Shown: in pieces, positions 43,975 through 52,328 of the stretch | Layout: every line of letters begins with the position of its first letter | Numbering within the stretch: position 1 is the stretch's first letter | Source: Streptomyces sp. 1222.5 | GTDB lineage: Bacteria; Actinomycetota; Actinomycetes; Streptomycetales; Streptomycetaceae | Length of the DNA stretch: 64,000 nt | Reading direction: 5' to 3' | NCBI RefSeq assembly: GCF_900105245.1 | Contig: NZ_FNSZ01000001.1 | Location: 6,136,001-6,200,000, forward strand | Notes under the pieces: model-generated | The model's input: the letters and a program-made list of their open reading frames with translations, nothing else | Database searches by the model: none | What the model was told of the DNA's origin: nothing | Position numbers and translations under genes: made by a program

Positions 43975-45152
43975 CCCGCGACCACCAGCAGCACGTGCTC
44001 GCACTCCGCCCCGAACGCCGCGTTCAGCCGCCCCAGTTCGTCCCGGTACCGCCGGCCGGACGCGGTCGCCGGCACGATGCCGGAGCCGACCTCGTTGGAC
44101 ACCGCGACCACCGTCCGCCGAGTACGGCGCACGGCCGACGTCACCTCCCGCACCCGTTCCCGCAGCGCCTTCTCACCGCCGCCCGCCCACTCCGCGTCGT
44201 CCCAGGCCCCCACCGCGTCCATGGCGTCCGTCAGCCACAGCGACAGACAGTCGATCAGCAGCGGCGGGCCGTCCTCGGCCAGCAGCGGCACCAGATCCGT
44301 GGTCTCGGCCGTCCGCCACGACCCGGGCCGCCGGTCCCGGTGCACCGCCACCCGCTCCGCCCACTCGGTGTCCCCGCCCCGCGTCCCGCCGGTCGCCACG
44401 TACAGCACCTCCGGGAAGGACTCCAGCCGCCGCTCCGCCTCCACCGACTTCCCCGAGCGCGCCCCGCCCAGCACCAGCGTCCGGCGCGGCACGTCCGGCA
44501 CGTCCTCGTACCCACCGGCCACCACCGTCGTACCGTCCGGCACCGCCCGCGCGCCGGCCGCAGCGAGCCGCCGCCGCAACTCCGCGCCGGACGGCACGTC
44601 GTGGTCGAGGTGGACGGCGAGCACATCGGTCGTCGGACCGACGGCACCCACCGCCCGCAGCCGGGCCAGCGCGTCCGGGCGGCCCACCACGTCCGCGAGG
44701 ACCAGGTGGTACGACTCCGCCGTCGCCTCCTCCAGGCCCGCCGGGGCCCCGCCCGGCGGCAGGTACAGCAGCCGCTGCCCGTCCGGCCCGGTCACCGCGT
44801 ACCCCGTGCCGCCCGCGTCCATCGCCACGGCCCGTACCCGATGACCCGTCAGCAGCGTCAACTCCCGTCCGTCCGGCACCCGCACGGGCTGGGGCAGTCC
44901 GGCCGGCACCTCCACCGGGGGACCGTCGTGCGGGTGCGACAGCAGCACCTGCCGCACCCCGCCCAGCGAATGCCCCGCCCGTGCCGCCGCGAACGCCGCG
45001 CCCGGCGTCAGGTCCAGCAGCAGCGTCCCGTCCACGAGCAGTGCGGTCGCCGCCCGGGCGTCCGGCCCCAGTGCGGTCGCGCACACGGCGCAGGGGCAGT
45101 CGGGGCGAGGCAGACCCGCCGGGGCACCGGTACCGAGCAGAGTGATTTCCAC
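43950..45152 (-). CDS. cobU: Fusion of metallo-beta-lactamase-like domain and CobU (cobinamide kinase/guanylyltransferase)
   Basis: A 400-residue protein. Residues 1-220 resemble PhnP-type metallo-beta-lactamase domains (MEITLLGTGAPAGLP, then CPCAVC), but the metal motif reads SHPHDGPP instead of HxHxDH, so the metal site is probably damaged. Residues about 225-400 are CobU: P-loop GGARSGKS, the guanylylated histidine in VAVHRDRRPGSW, and AVSNEVGSGIVP. CobU phosphorylates adenosylcobinamide and adds GMP, supplying the CobS substrate. The GTG/ATG start at 45152 is where the beta-lactamase fold begins. cobS and cobT are nearby on the same strand. Confidence 0.92.
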   Translation of the reverse strand: MEITLLGTGAPAGLPRPDCPCAVCATALGPDARAATALLVDGTLLLDLTPGAAFAAARAGHSLGGVRQVLLSHPHDGPPVEVPAGLPQPVRVPDGRELTLLTGHRVRAVAMDAGGTGYAVTGPDGQRLLYLPPGGAPAGLEEATAESYHLVLADVVGRPDALARLRAVGAVGPTTDVLAVHLDHDVPSGAELRRRLAAAGARAVPDGTTVVAGGYEDVPDVPRRTLVLGGARSGKSVEAERRLESFPEVLYVATGGTRGGDTEWAERVAVHRDRRPGSWRTAETTDLVPLLAEDGPPLLIDCLSLWLTDAMDAVGAWDDAEWAGGGEKALRERVREVTSAVRRTRRTVVAVSNEVGSGIVPATASGRRYRDELGRLNAAFGAECEHVLLVVAGQALVLRG

Positions 45153-45303
45153 GCGACCGATTTTCGCCCGTCCACGCGGCTCCCGCGCACCGGCGGCCCC
45201 TCGGGGGCGTCACCGCGGGCCCGCGGAGCATCCGGGGCCTCTAACGGCCGACCCCGCGGAGCGCATACGCTGCGAGCAGGAGTTGGATCACGAGGAGGCC
45301 CAT

Positions 45304-45516
45304 ATGACGGCATGGACGTGGCGGTTCGAGAAGGCCGACGGGACGGAGGTCCAGCCCGCGGTGCAACCCGAGGAGTTCACCACGCAGGGGGATGCCGAGT
45401 CCTGGATCGGCGAGCACTGGAAGGCGCTGCTCGAGGGCGGGGCCGAGCAGGTGCGGCTGTTCGAGGAGCAGTCCGAGATCTACGGGCCGATGAGCCTGAA
45501 CGCCGAAGGGGCGTAG
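45304..45516 (+). CDS. Small conserved actinobacterial protein (70 aa)
   Basis: A short acidic protein beginning MTAWTWRFEKADG and containing DAESWIGEHWKALLEGGAEQV, a pattern I recognise from uncharacterised Streptomyces proteins at this locus. GAGGAGG lies 8 nt before the ATG at 45304, so the start is secure. It has no membrane segment. It is divergent from the cobU fusion gene and convergent with the methyltransferase gene. Confidence 0.8.
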   Translation: MTAWTWRFEKADGTEVQPAVQPEEFTTQGDAESWIGEHWKALLEGGAEQVRLFEEQSEIYGPMSLNAEGA

Positions 45517-45655
45517 ACCGCTCCGGGACGTGCGGACGGGCGGCCGGCCCCCGGGCGGCGGCCCTCCGCGCGGCCCGCGCGCCGCGGGCCCGGCCGTCCT
45601 GCGCGGTCGGCACGCCGGCACCGGCGCCGCCCCCGCCGACGGCCCGTAGCCCGCT

Positions 45656-46444
45656 TCAGCCCCGTACGCCGCACAGATGCAGCAGTGCCGCCACGCCCCG
45701 GTAGGGGTCCGTGCGCCCGGCCCGCTCCTCGACCGCGAGCAGCGTCCCGAGGTCCTCGGGAACGTCCGCGTCGTCCGCTGCCGTGTCCGTGAAGACCCGG
45801 ACGCCGTACCAGGCGTGCAGCGGGGCGGCGATACCGGCGAGCGTGGCGGTGAGGGAGGCCAGCCGGTCGGCCCGTACGTCGAGGCCGAGACGGTTGCGGT
45901 AGGCGGTGGTGTCGAAGGCGGCCAGCGCGCCGGCCCAGTCGCCGGACAGGCCCGGCCGCACGGCGAGCGCGTCGCCGTTGCGCACGAGGAGCGACAGCAG
46001 TCCGCCGGGCGCCAGCATCCGGGCCAGACCGGCCACCAGCGGGTCGGGCTCCTCGACGTACATCAGGACCCCGTGGCACAGCACCACGTCGAAGCTGCCC
46101 GGCAGGAAGTGCACGCCGGTGTCCCGCCCGTCGCCCTCCACCAGCCGGACCCGGGCGCGGATGCCCTCCGGTTCCCCGGCGAGGGCCGCGCGCGCGGTGG
46201 CGATCATCGTCGAGTCCTGCTCGACGCCGGTGACCTGGTGGCCGAGCCGGGCCAGCCGCAGCGCCTGCGTACCCTGGCCCATCCCCACGTCGAGCACCCG
46301 CAGCCGCTGCCCGACGGGGAACCGCCCGGCTATCTGCTCGTCGAGCTGCCGGGCCACCAGCTCCTGTCGTACGACATCACGCAGGCCGCCCAGCTTGTTC
46401 AGCCAGGCATCGGCCGCACCCCCGGTGAAAGCGTCTGCGCTCAG
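45656..46444 (-). CDS. SAM-dependent methyltransferase, apparent CTG start
   Basis: A 262-residue class I methyltransferase with motif I LRVLDVGMGQGTQALRLARLG, motif II VTGVEQD and motif IV FDVVLCHGVLMYVEEPD. It follows the DUF3043 gene on the same strand. No ATG, GTG or TTG lies near the natural N-terminus; the reading frame begins LSADAFTGGAADAWL with CTG at 46444, which overlaps the upstream stop as CTGA, and GGAGAG sits 5 nt before it. Homologues, from memory, start MSA at this point with ATGA, so I infer a real CTG start. The substrate is unknown. Confidence 0.82.
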   Translation of the reverse strand: MSADAFTGGAADAWLNKLGGLRDVVRQELVARQLDEQIAGRFPVGQRLRVLDVGMGQGTQALRLARLGHQVTGVEQDSTMIATARAALAGEPEGIRARVRLVEGDGRDTGVHFLPGSFDVVLCHGVLMYVEEPDPLVAGLARMLAPGGLLSLLVRNGDALAVRPGLSGDWAGALAAFDTTAYRNRLGLDVRADRLASLTATLAGIAAPLHAWYGVRVFTDTAADDADVPEDLGTLLAVEERAGRTDPYRGVAALLHLCGVRG

Positions 46445-47040
46445 GGCCGCTCTCCGCGCTTGACCTGCGGCTTCGGCAGGCGGAGCCGGCGCATCTGCAG
46501 GGAACGCATCAGGGCGTAGGCGACCGCGCCGCGCGTGTTCTGGTCCGGGAAACGCTCCTTGAGCCGCTTCCGCAGCCGGAAGCCGCTCACCGCCGCGTCG
46601 AGCACGATCAGCACGATCACGACCAGCCACAGCAGCAGCGCGATGTTCTGGATCGACGGCACCCGCACCACGCTCAGCACGAGGATCACCACGGCGAGCG
46701 GCAGGAAGAACTCCGCCACGTTGAACCGCGAGTCCACCCAGGCACGGGCGAACTTGCGGACCGGACCCTTGTCGCGGGCCGGCAGATAGCGCTCGTCGCC
46801 GCTGGCCAGCGCCTGGCGCTGGCGCGCCATCGCCTCGCGCCGGTCCTCACGCTGACGCCTGACGGCGTCCTTGCGGTTGGTCGGCGTCTGGGCGACGCTG
46901 CGGCGCGTGGACTGGGCCTCACTGCGCTTGGGCGTGGGCCTGCCCTTCGGGGCCTGCGGGTCACGGGTCTGCTTGGAGAGGGTCACCTGCGCCTTGTCGG
47001 CGGTCGGGGCCTTCTCTTCCTTGGCACGGCTACGGAACAC
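46441..47040 (-). CDS. DUF3043 membrane protein
   Basis: A 199-residue conserved actinobacterial protein. The basic, disordered N-terminal ~90 residues (PKGRPTPKRSEAQS) precede two transmembrane helices (about 117-137 and 141-160) and a short basic tail. The GTG at 47040 is preferred over an ATG at 47070, because family members begin at FRSRAKEEKAP, no ribosome binding site precedes the ATG, and TACCCT lies 8 nt before the GTG, suggesting a leaderless transcript. Function unknown. It overlaps the methyltransferase by 4 nt. Confidence 0.87.
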   Translation of the reverse strand: MFRSRAKEEKAPTADKAQVTLSKQTRDPQAPKGRPTPKRSEAQSTRRSVAQTPTNRKDAVRRQREDRREAMARQRQALASGDERYLPARDKGPVRKFARAWVDSRFNVAEFFLPLAVVILVLSVVRVPSIQNIALLLWLVVIVLIVLDAAVSGFRLRKRLKERFPDQNTRGAVAYALMRSLQMRRLRLPKPQVKRGERP

Positions 47041-47048
47041 AAAACCCA

Positions 47049-47054
47049 AGGGTA
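47049..47054 (-). promoter_or_regulatory. -10 box of the DUF3043 gene, leaderless type
   Basis: TACCCT on the minus strand, 8 nt before the GTG start at 47040. Confidence 0.45.
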
Positions 47055-47087
47055 CGGGCTTCACCGGCATGGACCACAGTCCGGCGG

Positions 47088-47127
47088 GGAACGATCCCGC
47101 AACGCCGGGCGTCTGTAGGGGACAGAC
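47088..47127 (+). promoter_or_regulatory. Candidate ECF sigma (SigE-type) promoter and operator upstream of pspA
   Basis: GGAAC (47088-47092) and CGTC (47110-47113) are 17 nt apart, matching the Streptomyces SigE-type pattern as I recall it. The -10 element overlaps a perfect 6-bp inverted repeat GTCTGT-AGGGG-ACAGAC (47111-47127). It would give an mRNA leader of about 210 nt before pspA. A second possible -10, TACTGT, lies at 47266-47271, closer to the gene. Confidence 0.45.
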
Positions 47128-47328
47128 AAGACGTTTCCGGGGAGGTTCCGCCGGGGTCCGGGTGGGGGATCACCTACTCCCTGCGCCGGAGCGGTACCGT
47201 CCACGGTCGTCCTTGGGGATGAGCGCATCACCGCCCGAACAGTGCGGTAATGGAGGCAGGGCCCGTACTGTGGGTCCTGTCGCAGGATCTGTGAGCTGGA
47301 GTCCGTCAGAAGGGGGCGCGCGAAGCCC

Positions 47329-48120
47329 ATGAGCGGTGTCATGAAGCGTATGGGGATGATCTTCCGCGCGAAGGCGAACAAGGCCCTTGACCGGGCCGAG
47401 GACCCGCGCGAGACCCTCGATTACTCGTACCAGAAGCAGCTGGAGCTGCTCCAGAAGGTGCGCCGCGGCGTCGCCGACGTGGCGACGTCCCGCAAGCGCC
47501 TGGAACTCCAGCTCAACCAGTTGCAGCAGCAGTCCTCCAAGCTGGAGGACCAGGGCCGCAAGGCGCTCGCGCTCGGCCGCGAGGACCTCGCCCGTGAGGC
47601 GCTGTCCCGCCGTGCCGCCCTCCAGCAGCAGGTGACGGACCTGGAGACGCAGCACACCACCCTCCAGGGCGAGGAGGAGAAGCTCACCCTGGCGGCCCAG
47701 CGCCTGCAGGCCAAGGTCGACGCCTTCCGGACGAAGAAGGAGACCATCAAGGCCACCTACACCGCCGCGCAGGCCCAGACCCGCATCGGCGAGGCCTTCT
47801 CCGGCATCTCCGAGGAGATGGGCGACGTCGGCCTGGCCATCCAGCGTGCCGAGGACAAGACCGCCCAGCTCCAGGCCCGGGCCGGCGCCATCGACGAGTT
47901 GCTCGCCTCCGGCGCCCTCGAAGACCCCTCCGGCATGGCCAAGGACGACATCCAGGCCGAGCTGGACCGGCTCTCCGGTGGTACGGATGTAGAGCTGGAA
48001 CTGCAGCGCATGAAGGCCGAGCTGGCCGGGGGCTCCCCGCAGCAGGCCCTCGAGGGCGGCACCGGTCAGGGGCAGTCCCAGCAGCAGCCGCAGGACACCC
48101 CGCGCTTCGACAAGCAGTAG
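47329..48120 (+). CDS. pspA: Phage shock protein A
   Basis: A 263-residue PspA/Vipp1 (ESCRT-III-like) coiled-coil protein that binds stressed membranes and limits proton leakage. The amphipathic N-terminal helix (KRMGMIFRAKANKALDRAEDP) and the long heptad-patterned helices (residues 25-220, glutamine-rich QLNQLQQQSSKLEDQ) are typical. A glutamine/glycine-rich tail replaces the usual short end. It is divergent from the DUF3043 gene and followed after 34 nt by its partner gene. Confidence 0.95.
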   Translation: MSGVMKRMGMIFRAKANKALDRAEDPRETLDYSYQKQLELLQKVRRGVADVATSRKRLELQLNQLQQQSSKLEDQGRKALALGREDLAREALSRRAALQQQVTDLETQHTTLQGEEEKLTLAAQRLQAKVDAFRTKKETIKATYTAAQAQTRIGEAFSGISEEMGDVGLAIQRAEDKTAQLQARAGAIDELLASGALEDPSGMAKDDIQAELDRLSGGTDVELELQRMKAELAGGSPQQALEGGTGQGQSQQQPQDTPRFDKQ

Positions 48121-48154
48121 CCCGGCGCCGGGGCCCCGAGCCGAGGAGGCGGAC

Positions 48155-48433
48155 GTGATCGTACGGATCATGGGGGAGGGTCAGGTGAAGCTGGACGACT
48201 CCCACTTCCCTGAGCTGAACAAGCTGGACGACGAGCTGCTGGCGGAGGTGGAGAGCGGCGACGACGACGGCTTCCGTCGCACGCTCACCGCTCTCCTGGA
48301 CGCGGTCCACCGGCTCGGCACCCCGCTGCCGGACGACGCGCTGGAACCCTCCGAACTGATCCTGCCGTCGCCCGACGCGACGCTGGAGGAGGTCCGGGAC
48401 CTCCTCGGCGACGACGGCCTGATCCCGGGCTGA
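48155..48433 (+). CDS. PspA-associated protein PspAA
   Basis: A 92-residue acidic protein (MIVRIMGEGQVKLDDSHFPELNKLDDEL) of the PspAA family, which in actinobacteria is encoded directly after pspA and probably regulates or binds it. A conserved DDDGFRRTLTALLDAV stretch and a C-terminal LEEVRDLLGDDGLIPG match the family. GAGGAGG lies upstream of the start. It forms a two-gene unit with pspA. Confidence 0.9.
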   Translation: MIVRIMGEGQVKLDDSHFPELNKLDDELLAEVESGDDDGFRRTLTALLDAVHRLGTPLPDDALEPSELILPSPDATLEEVRDLLGDDGLIPG

Positions 48434-48452
48434 CCCGGGGCGGCCCCGGGGG

Positions 48453-49829
48453 TCAGCCCAGGGTGAACCAGGTGGTGCGGGACTTCTGCCACTCCGGGTG
48501 GGTGAGGTCCTTCGCCTCCACGCCGTCGCCGTACAGGTCGGCCGCCCCGTCGTCGGTGATCAGCTGCACCCGGGCGCCGGCCACGGACAGGTCGGGCACG
48601 GACACGACCGACTCCCAGCCGCCCGCGTCCGCCGTCGGCAGATCCAGCACCTTGACCGGCTGGTGCCCGGCCACGCCGTCCCACGAGTAGAGCGCGTACG
48701 GGTCGCTGTTGTCGTCGGCGGCCCAGGACCCCGCGACGATCAGGTACTGCCCCTGGTCGTTGCGGCGCAGGTCGCGGATGGCCAGGCCGCCGAGGTCCAG
48801 CTCGATCGGCGTGCCGAAGGTCGCCTTGGCGCCGCGCACCACCTGGTCCATGTCGGTGACCGGCACGATCAGCGCCTTCCCGCCGGTCCGCGGCGGCACC
48901 AGCGGGGCCCGGAAGCCGACGTAGGCGGTGGTCGTGGAGCCCGGCGCGAACTCCAGCCCCTCGACGTTGAAGCCGTCGATCTGCTTCGGGACCTGCCCGG
49001 CCGCGGTCCCGGCGGCGAAGCCGTACCGGTTGCCGTTCGCCTTGTCCCAGGCCACCAGGTCGTCGCGGAGGCGGTGGCCCGCGCTGCCGAAGGCCAGCTG
49101 GGTGGCGGCGCCCGAGCCGGAGACGGTCGTGGTGAACACGGTGTTCCGGTCGGCCTTGTACTCGCCGTCCTTGTTGTTGCCCAGCGAGCCCGTCCAGTAG
49201 ACGGTGTTCCCGACCCGCGCGGCCCCCTCGATGTCGACCTCCTTGTCGGCGCCCAGGGCGTTGTCCAGGTCCCAGGTGCGCACCGGAGCGCCGGAGGCCG
49301 CGCCGTCGTACAGGCGCAGGGTGTTGTCCTCGTCGTTGGCGACCACGACGTACCCGCCGCCGAAGTCCACGCCGGCGGAGGCGTCCGAGGCTCCGGTCAG
49401 GTAGCGGGCGTCGGCGCTGTGCTGGACGGCCGGGGAGGCCGCGTAGCGCAGGGTCGTGGTGGCGGTCTTGCCGCCGAGCCCGGTCACCTTCAGGGTGAGG
49501 TCGGCGTAGCCCTGGGCGTGCGCGGTGACGGCGACGGTACGGGTGCCGCCGGTGCCGGTGACCCGGACGTCGCCCGTGCCGGCCACACCGGCCTTGCTGG
49601 TCCCGCTCGCGGCCACCGTCAGGGCGGAGGCGTCGGCGCCGCTCTGGGCGACGGTGACGGTGACCACCGGGTCCCCGGTGCTGCCGACCGCGCCCGAGAG
49701 GTAGGAGGCCGACAGCTTGATCGTCGGCGTGCCGTAGGTGACGGCGTGGGCGGATCCGCTGAGGCCGGTGGCAGAGACCAGGGCGGCAGCGGCGGCGGAC
49801 CAGATCACTCGGAGCGGGAGGGGGCGCAC
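48453..49829 (-). CDS. Secreted protein with an N-terminal beta-sandwich and a beta-propeller-like domain
   Basis: A 458-residue exported protein. The signal peptide ends near GSAHA (about residue 29). Residues 30-135 look like an Ig-like beta-sandwich (TVTVAQSGADASALTV), and the rest repeats beta-propeller-like strands (DFGGGYVVVANDEDNTLRLYD, then DGFNVEGLEFAPGSTT), resembling DUF3616/esterase-like propellers. No enzymatic function can be deduced. The GTG at 49829 is chosen because the signal peptide begins there and GAAAGG lies 6 nt upstream. It converges on the PspAA gene. Confidence 0.8.
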   Translation of the reverse strand: MRPLPLRVIWSAAAAALVSATGLSGSAHAVTYGTPTIKLSASYLSGAVGSTGDPVVTVTVAQSGADASALTVAASGTSKAGVAGTGDVRVTGTGGTRTVAVTAHAQGYADLTLKVTGLGGKTATTTLRYAASPAVQHSADARYLTGASDASAGVDFGGGYVVVANDEDNTLRLYDGAASGAPVRTWDLDNALGADKEVDIEGAARVGNTVYWTGSLGNNKDGEYKADRNTVFTTTVSGSGAATQLAFGSAGHRLRDDLVAWDKANGNRYGFAAGTAAGQVPKQIDGFNVEGLEFAPGSTTTAYVGFRAPLVPPRTGGKALIVPVTDMDQVVRGAKATFGTPIELDLGGLAIRDLRRNDQGQYLIVAGSWAADDNSDPYALYSWDGVAGHQPVKVLDLPTADAGGWESVVSVPDLSVAGARVQLITDDGAADLYGDGVEAKDLTHPEWQKSRTTWFTLG

Positions 49830-50180
49830 GGGATGCCTTTCGTCGGCGGGATGCTGGCGAGAAGGCTGAGCGCGACCGGCCAACGGGACGCGTCCGCCGG
49901 TGGTCCGGGTACCCAACAGCTCGCGGCGGGTTGTGGATCGACGCCGGGGGCCCGGCGGCCGGGGCGGGGCGCCCGCCGGCTCGGGACGCGTCGTCGGCGG
50001 GCGGCCGCGGGACCGTCGTGACCGGTCGCGCGCTTCCCCGCGCCTCTGGGGGCGGCGGCACCTTGCACGCGCGGGCAGGCGGGCCGGCCCCCCGGCCGGC
50101 ACCGGTACCGCGCACTGTCCGGCCCCGGCTCCGGGACCTTTTGGTGACCGGCATCCGAAACGCCCGTACTGTTCAGTCCC
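49830..50180. other. Divergent intergenic region before the histidine kinase gene
   Basis: This 351-bp stretch has no gene I can support. Near its right end TACTGT (50167-50172) lies 8 nt before the kinase GTG, with GGTGAC (50143-50148) 18 nt further upstream as a possible -35. The rest is GC-rich with short repeats of no clear meaning. Confidence 0.5.
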
Positions 50181-51497
50181 GTGAGCACTCTCGACCGCGC
50201 CCGCCGCAGCCTCAAGGCCCACCCTCTGGCGCTGGACGCGGCCATCGCCGCCGGCGTGCTGCTGTGCATGGTCGCCGGTTCCTTCGTCGTGCCGAAGGAC
50301 GGGCACGGGGTCAGCTGGGGCGTCCGCACCCCCGACCCCTTCGCCCTCCTCCTCATGCTCCTCGGCGCCGCCGCCCTCGTCTTCCGCCGCCGCGCCCCCA
50401 AGACGGTCCTCGCCGTCACCGGCGGCGTCTCCCTGGTCGAGTTCGTCACCGGCGACCCGCGTGCCCCCGTGGCGATGTCCGCCGTCATCGCCCTGTACAC
50501 CGTCGCCTCCACCACCGACCGCTCCACCACCTGGCGCGTCGGTCTGCTCACCATGACCGTGCTGACGGCCGGCGCCATGCTCGGCGGCCCGCTGCCCTGG
50601 TACGCGCAGGAGAACCTGGCCGTCCTAGCCTGGACCGGCATCGGCGCCACCGCCGGGGACGCCGTCCGCAGCCGGCGCGCCGTCATGCAGGCCATCCGGG
50701 AGCGCGCCGAGCGCGCCGAACGCACCCGCGAGGAGGAGGCCCGCCGCCGGGTCGCCGAGGAACGCCTGCGCATCGCCCGCGACCTGCACGACGTCGTCGC
50801 CCACCACATCGCCCTGGTGAACGTGCAGGCCGGGGTCGCCGCCCACGTCATGGACAAACGGCCCGACCAGGCCAAGGAGGCCCTCGCCCACGTCCGCGAG
50901 GCCAGCCGCAGCGCACTGAACGAACTGCGTGCCACCGTCGGGCTGCTGCGCCAGTCCGGCGACCCCGAGGCGCCCACGGAGCCCGCCCCCGGCCTCAGCC
51001 GCCTCGAGGAGCTGGCGGCCGCCGTCCGCAGCGCGGGTCTCCCGGTGGAGGTGGCCCGCGCCGACCAGGGCACCGACCTCCCGGCCGCCGTCGACCTGGC
51101 CGCCTACCGGATCGTCCAGGAGGCTCTGACGAACGTGCAGAAGCACGCGGGCGCCGGCGCCCGTGCCGAGGTGAGCGTCGTACGCGTCGGACCGCACGTC
51201 GAGATCACCGTCCTCGACGACGGGGCCGGACAGGACGCGGCGCCCGGGGGCGGCGGCGGACACGGGCTGCTGGGCATGCGGGAGCGGGTCTCCGCCCTCG
51301 GCGGCACCCTGACCACCGGCCCCCGCTACGGCGGCGGCTTCCGCGTCCATGCGATCCTGCCCGTCGAGACGCGTCCCGAGACCCGCTCCGGGACTCGTGC
51401 CGACACCCGCTGCGGGCCGCGTGCCGAGACCGGCCCCGGGACCCGTACCGACAGCCGTGCGCAGAGGCGTACGACGGCCCCGGGGGAGCCCGCATGA
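50181..51497 (+). CDS. Two-component sensor histidine kinase (HisKA_3, NarL-type partner)
   Basis: A 438-residue membrane kinase. Four or five transmembrane helices lie in residues 15-165. The dimerisation/phosphoacceptor helix reads RIARDLHDVVAHHIALV with the phosphorylated histidine, and the HATPase domain ends with GHGLLGMRERVSALGG. A C-terminal ~35-residue extension is built of short repeats of the type ETRxGTRADTR, unusual for this family. The GTG start has TACTGT 8 nt upstream. Its stop overlaps the response regulator ATG. Confidence 0.92.
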   Translation: MSTLDRARRSLKAHPLALDAAIAAGVLLCMVAGSFVVPKDGHGVSWGVRTPDPFALLLMLLGAAALVFRRRAPKTVLAVTGGVSLVEFVTGDPRAPVAMSAVIALYTVASTTDRSTTWRVGLLTMTVLTAGAMLGGPLPWYAQENLAVLAWTGIGATAGDAVRSRRAVMQAIRERAERAERTREEEARRRVAEERLRIARDLHDVVAHHIALVNVQAGVAAHVMDKRPDQAKEALAHVREASRSALNELRATVGLLRQSGDPEAPTEPAPGLSRLEELAAAVRSAGLPVEVARADQGTDLPAAVDLAAYRIVQEALTNVQKHAGAGARAEVSVVRVGPHVEITVLDDGAGQDAAPGGGGGHGLLGMRERVSALGGTLTTGPRYGGGFRVHAILPVETRPETRSGTRADTRCGPRAETGPGTRTDSRAQRRTTAPGEPA

Positions 51498-52174
51498 CGA
51501 TCCGTGTCCTGCTCGCCGACGACCAGGCGCTGCTGCGCAGCGCGTTCCGCGTGCTGGTCGACTCCGAGCCCGACATGGAGGTGGTGGGGGAGGCGTCCGA
51601 CGGCGCCGAGGCGGTCCGGCTGGCCCGGACGGAGGCCCCCGACGTGGTCCTCATGGACATCCGGATGCCGGGCACCGACGGCCTCGCCGCCACCCGGGCG
51701 ATCAGCGCCGACCCCGCCCTCGCACAGGTCCGTGTGGTCATCCTGACCACCTTCGAGGTCGACGACTACGTCGTGCAGGCCCTGCGCGCGGGCGCCTCCG
51801 GCTTCCTCGGCAAGGGCAGCGAGCCCGAGGAACTGCTCAACGCCATCCGGCTGGCCGCCGACGGCGACTCGCTGCTCTCCCCGGCCGCCACCAAGGGTCT
51901 GATCGCCCGCTTCCTCGCCCAGGGCGACGGCGACGACGGCCGTGACCCCGCCCGTTCCGAACGCCTCGGCGCGCTCACCGGCCGGGAGCGCCAGGTGCTC
52001 GTGCAGGTCGCCGGCGGACACTCCAACGACGACATCGCCGAACGCCTGGAGGTCAGCCCGCTGACCGTGAAGACGCACGTCAACCGGGCCATGGCCAAGC
52101 TCGGCGCCCGGGACCGGGCCCAGCTCGTGGTGATCGCGTACGAGTCCGGGCTGGTACGTCCGAGGACGGACTGA
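51494..52174 (+). CDS. NarL/FixJ family response regulator
   Basis: A 226-residue regulator. The receiver domain has the acidic pair DDQ and the phosphoacceptor aspartate in VVLMDIRMPG (about residue 54). The C-terminal LuxR-type HTH reads LTGRERQVLVQVAGGHSNDDIAERLEVS. It is translated from an ATG overlapping the kinase stop (ATGA), so the two form a dedicated pair. The adjacent downstream transporter gene is a natural target (inference). Confidence 0.94.
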   Translation: MTIRVLLADDQALLRSAFRVLVDSEPDMEVVGEASDGAEAVRLARTEAPDVVLMDIRMPGTDGLAATRAISADPALAQVRVVILTTFEVDDYVVQALRAGASGFLGKGSEPEELLNAIRLAADGDSLLSPAATKGLIARFLAQGDGDDGRDPARSERLGALTGRERQVLVQVAGGHSNDDIAERLEVSPLTVKTHVNRAMAKLGARDRAQLVVIAYESGLVRPRTD

Positions 52175-52328
52175 TCTCCACCCGCGCGTACTGCGCGCGG
52201 AGTAGGGGGCGGATAAGGAACGGGACCTGGGGCCTACGGTTCGGCCCTCCGGCATGGCTCAGGGTGGTGGGGTGGGCGCGCCCGTGCGTCCCCCGCCGCT
52301 CCTGCCGCTCACAGAGAGAACCGGATCC

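Noticed and set aside
37359-45152. Possible cobalamin riboswitch in front of the cob genes
   Set aside because: cobS and cobT appear leaderless, and no B12-box-like conserved sequence was seen upstream of them or of the cobU fusion.
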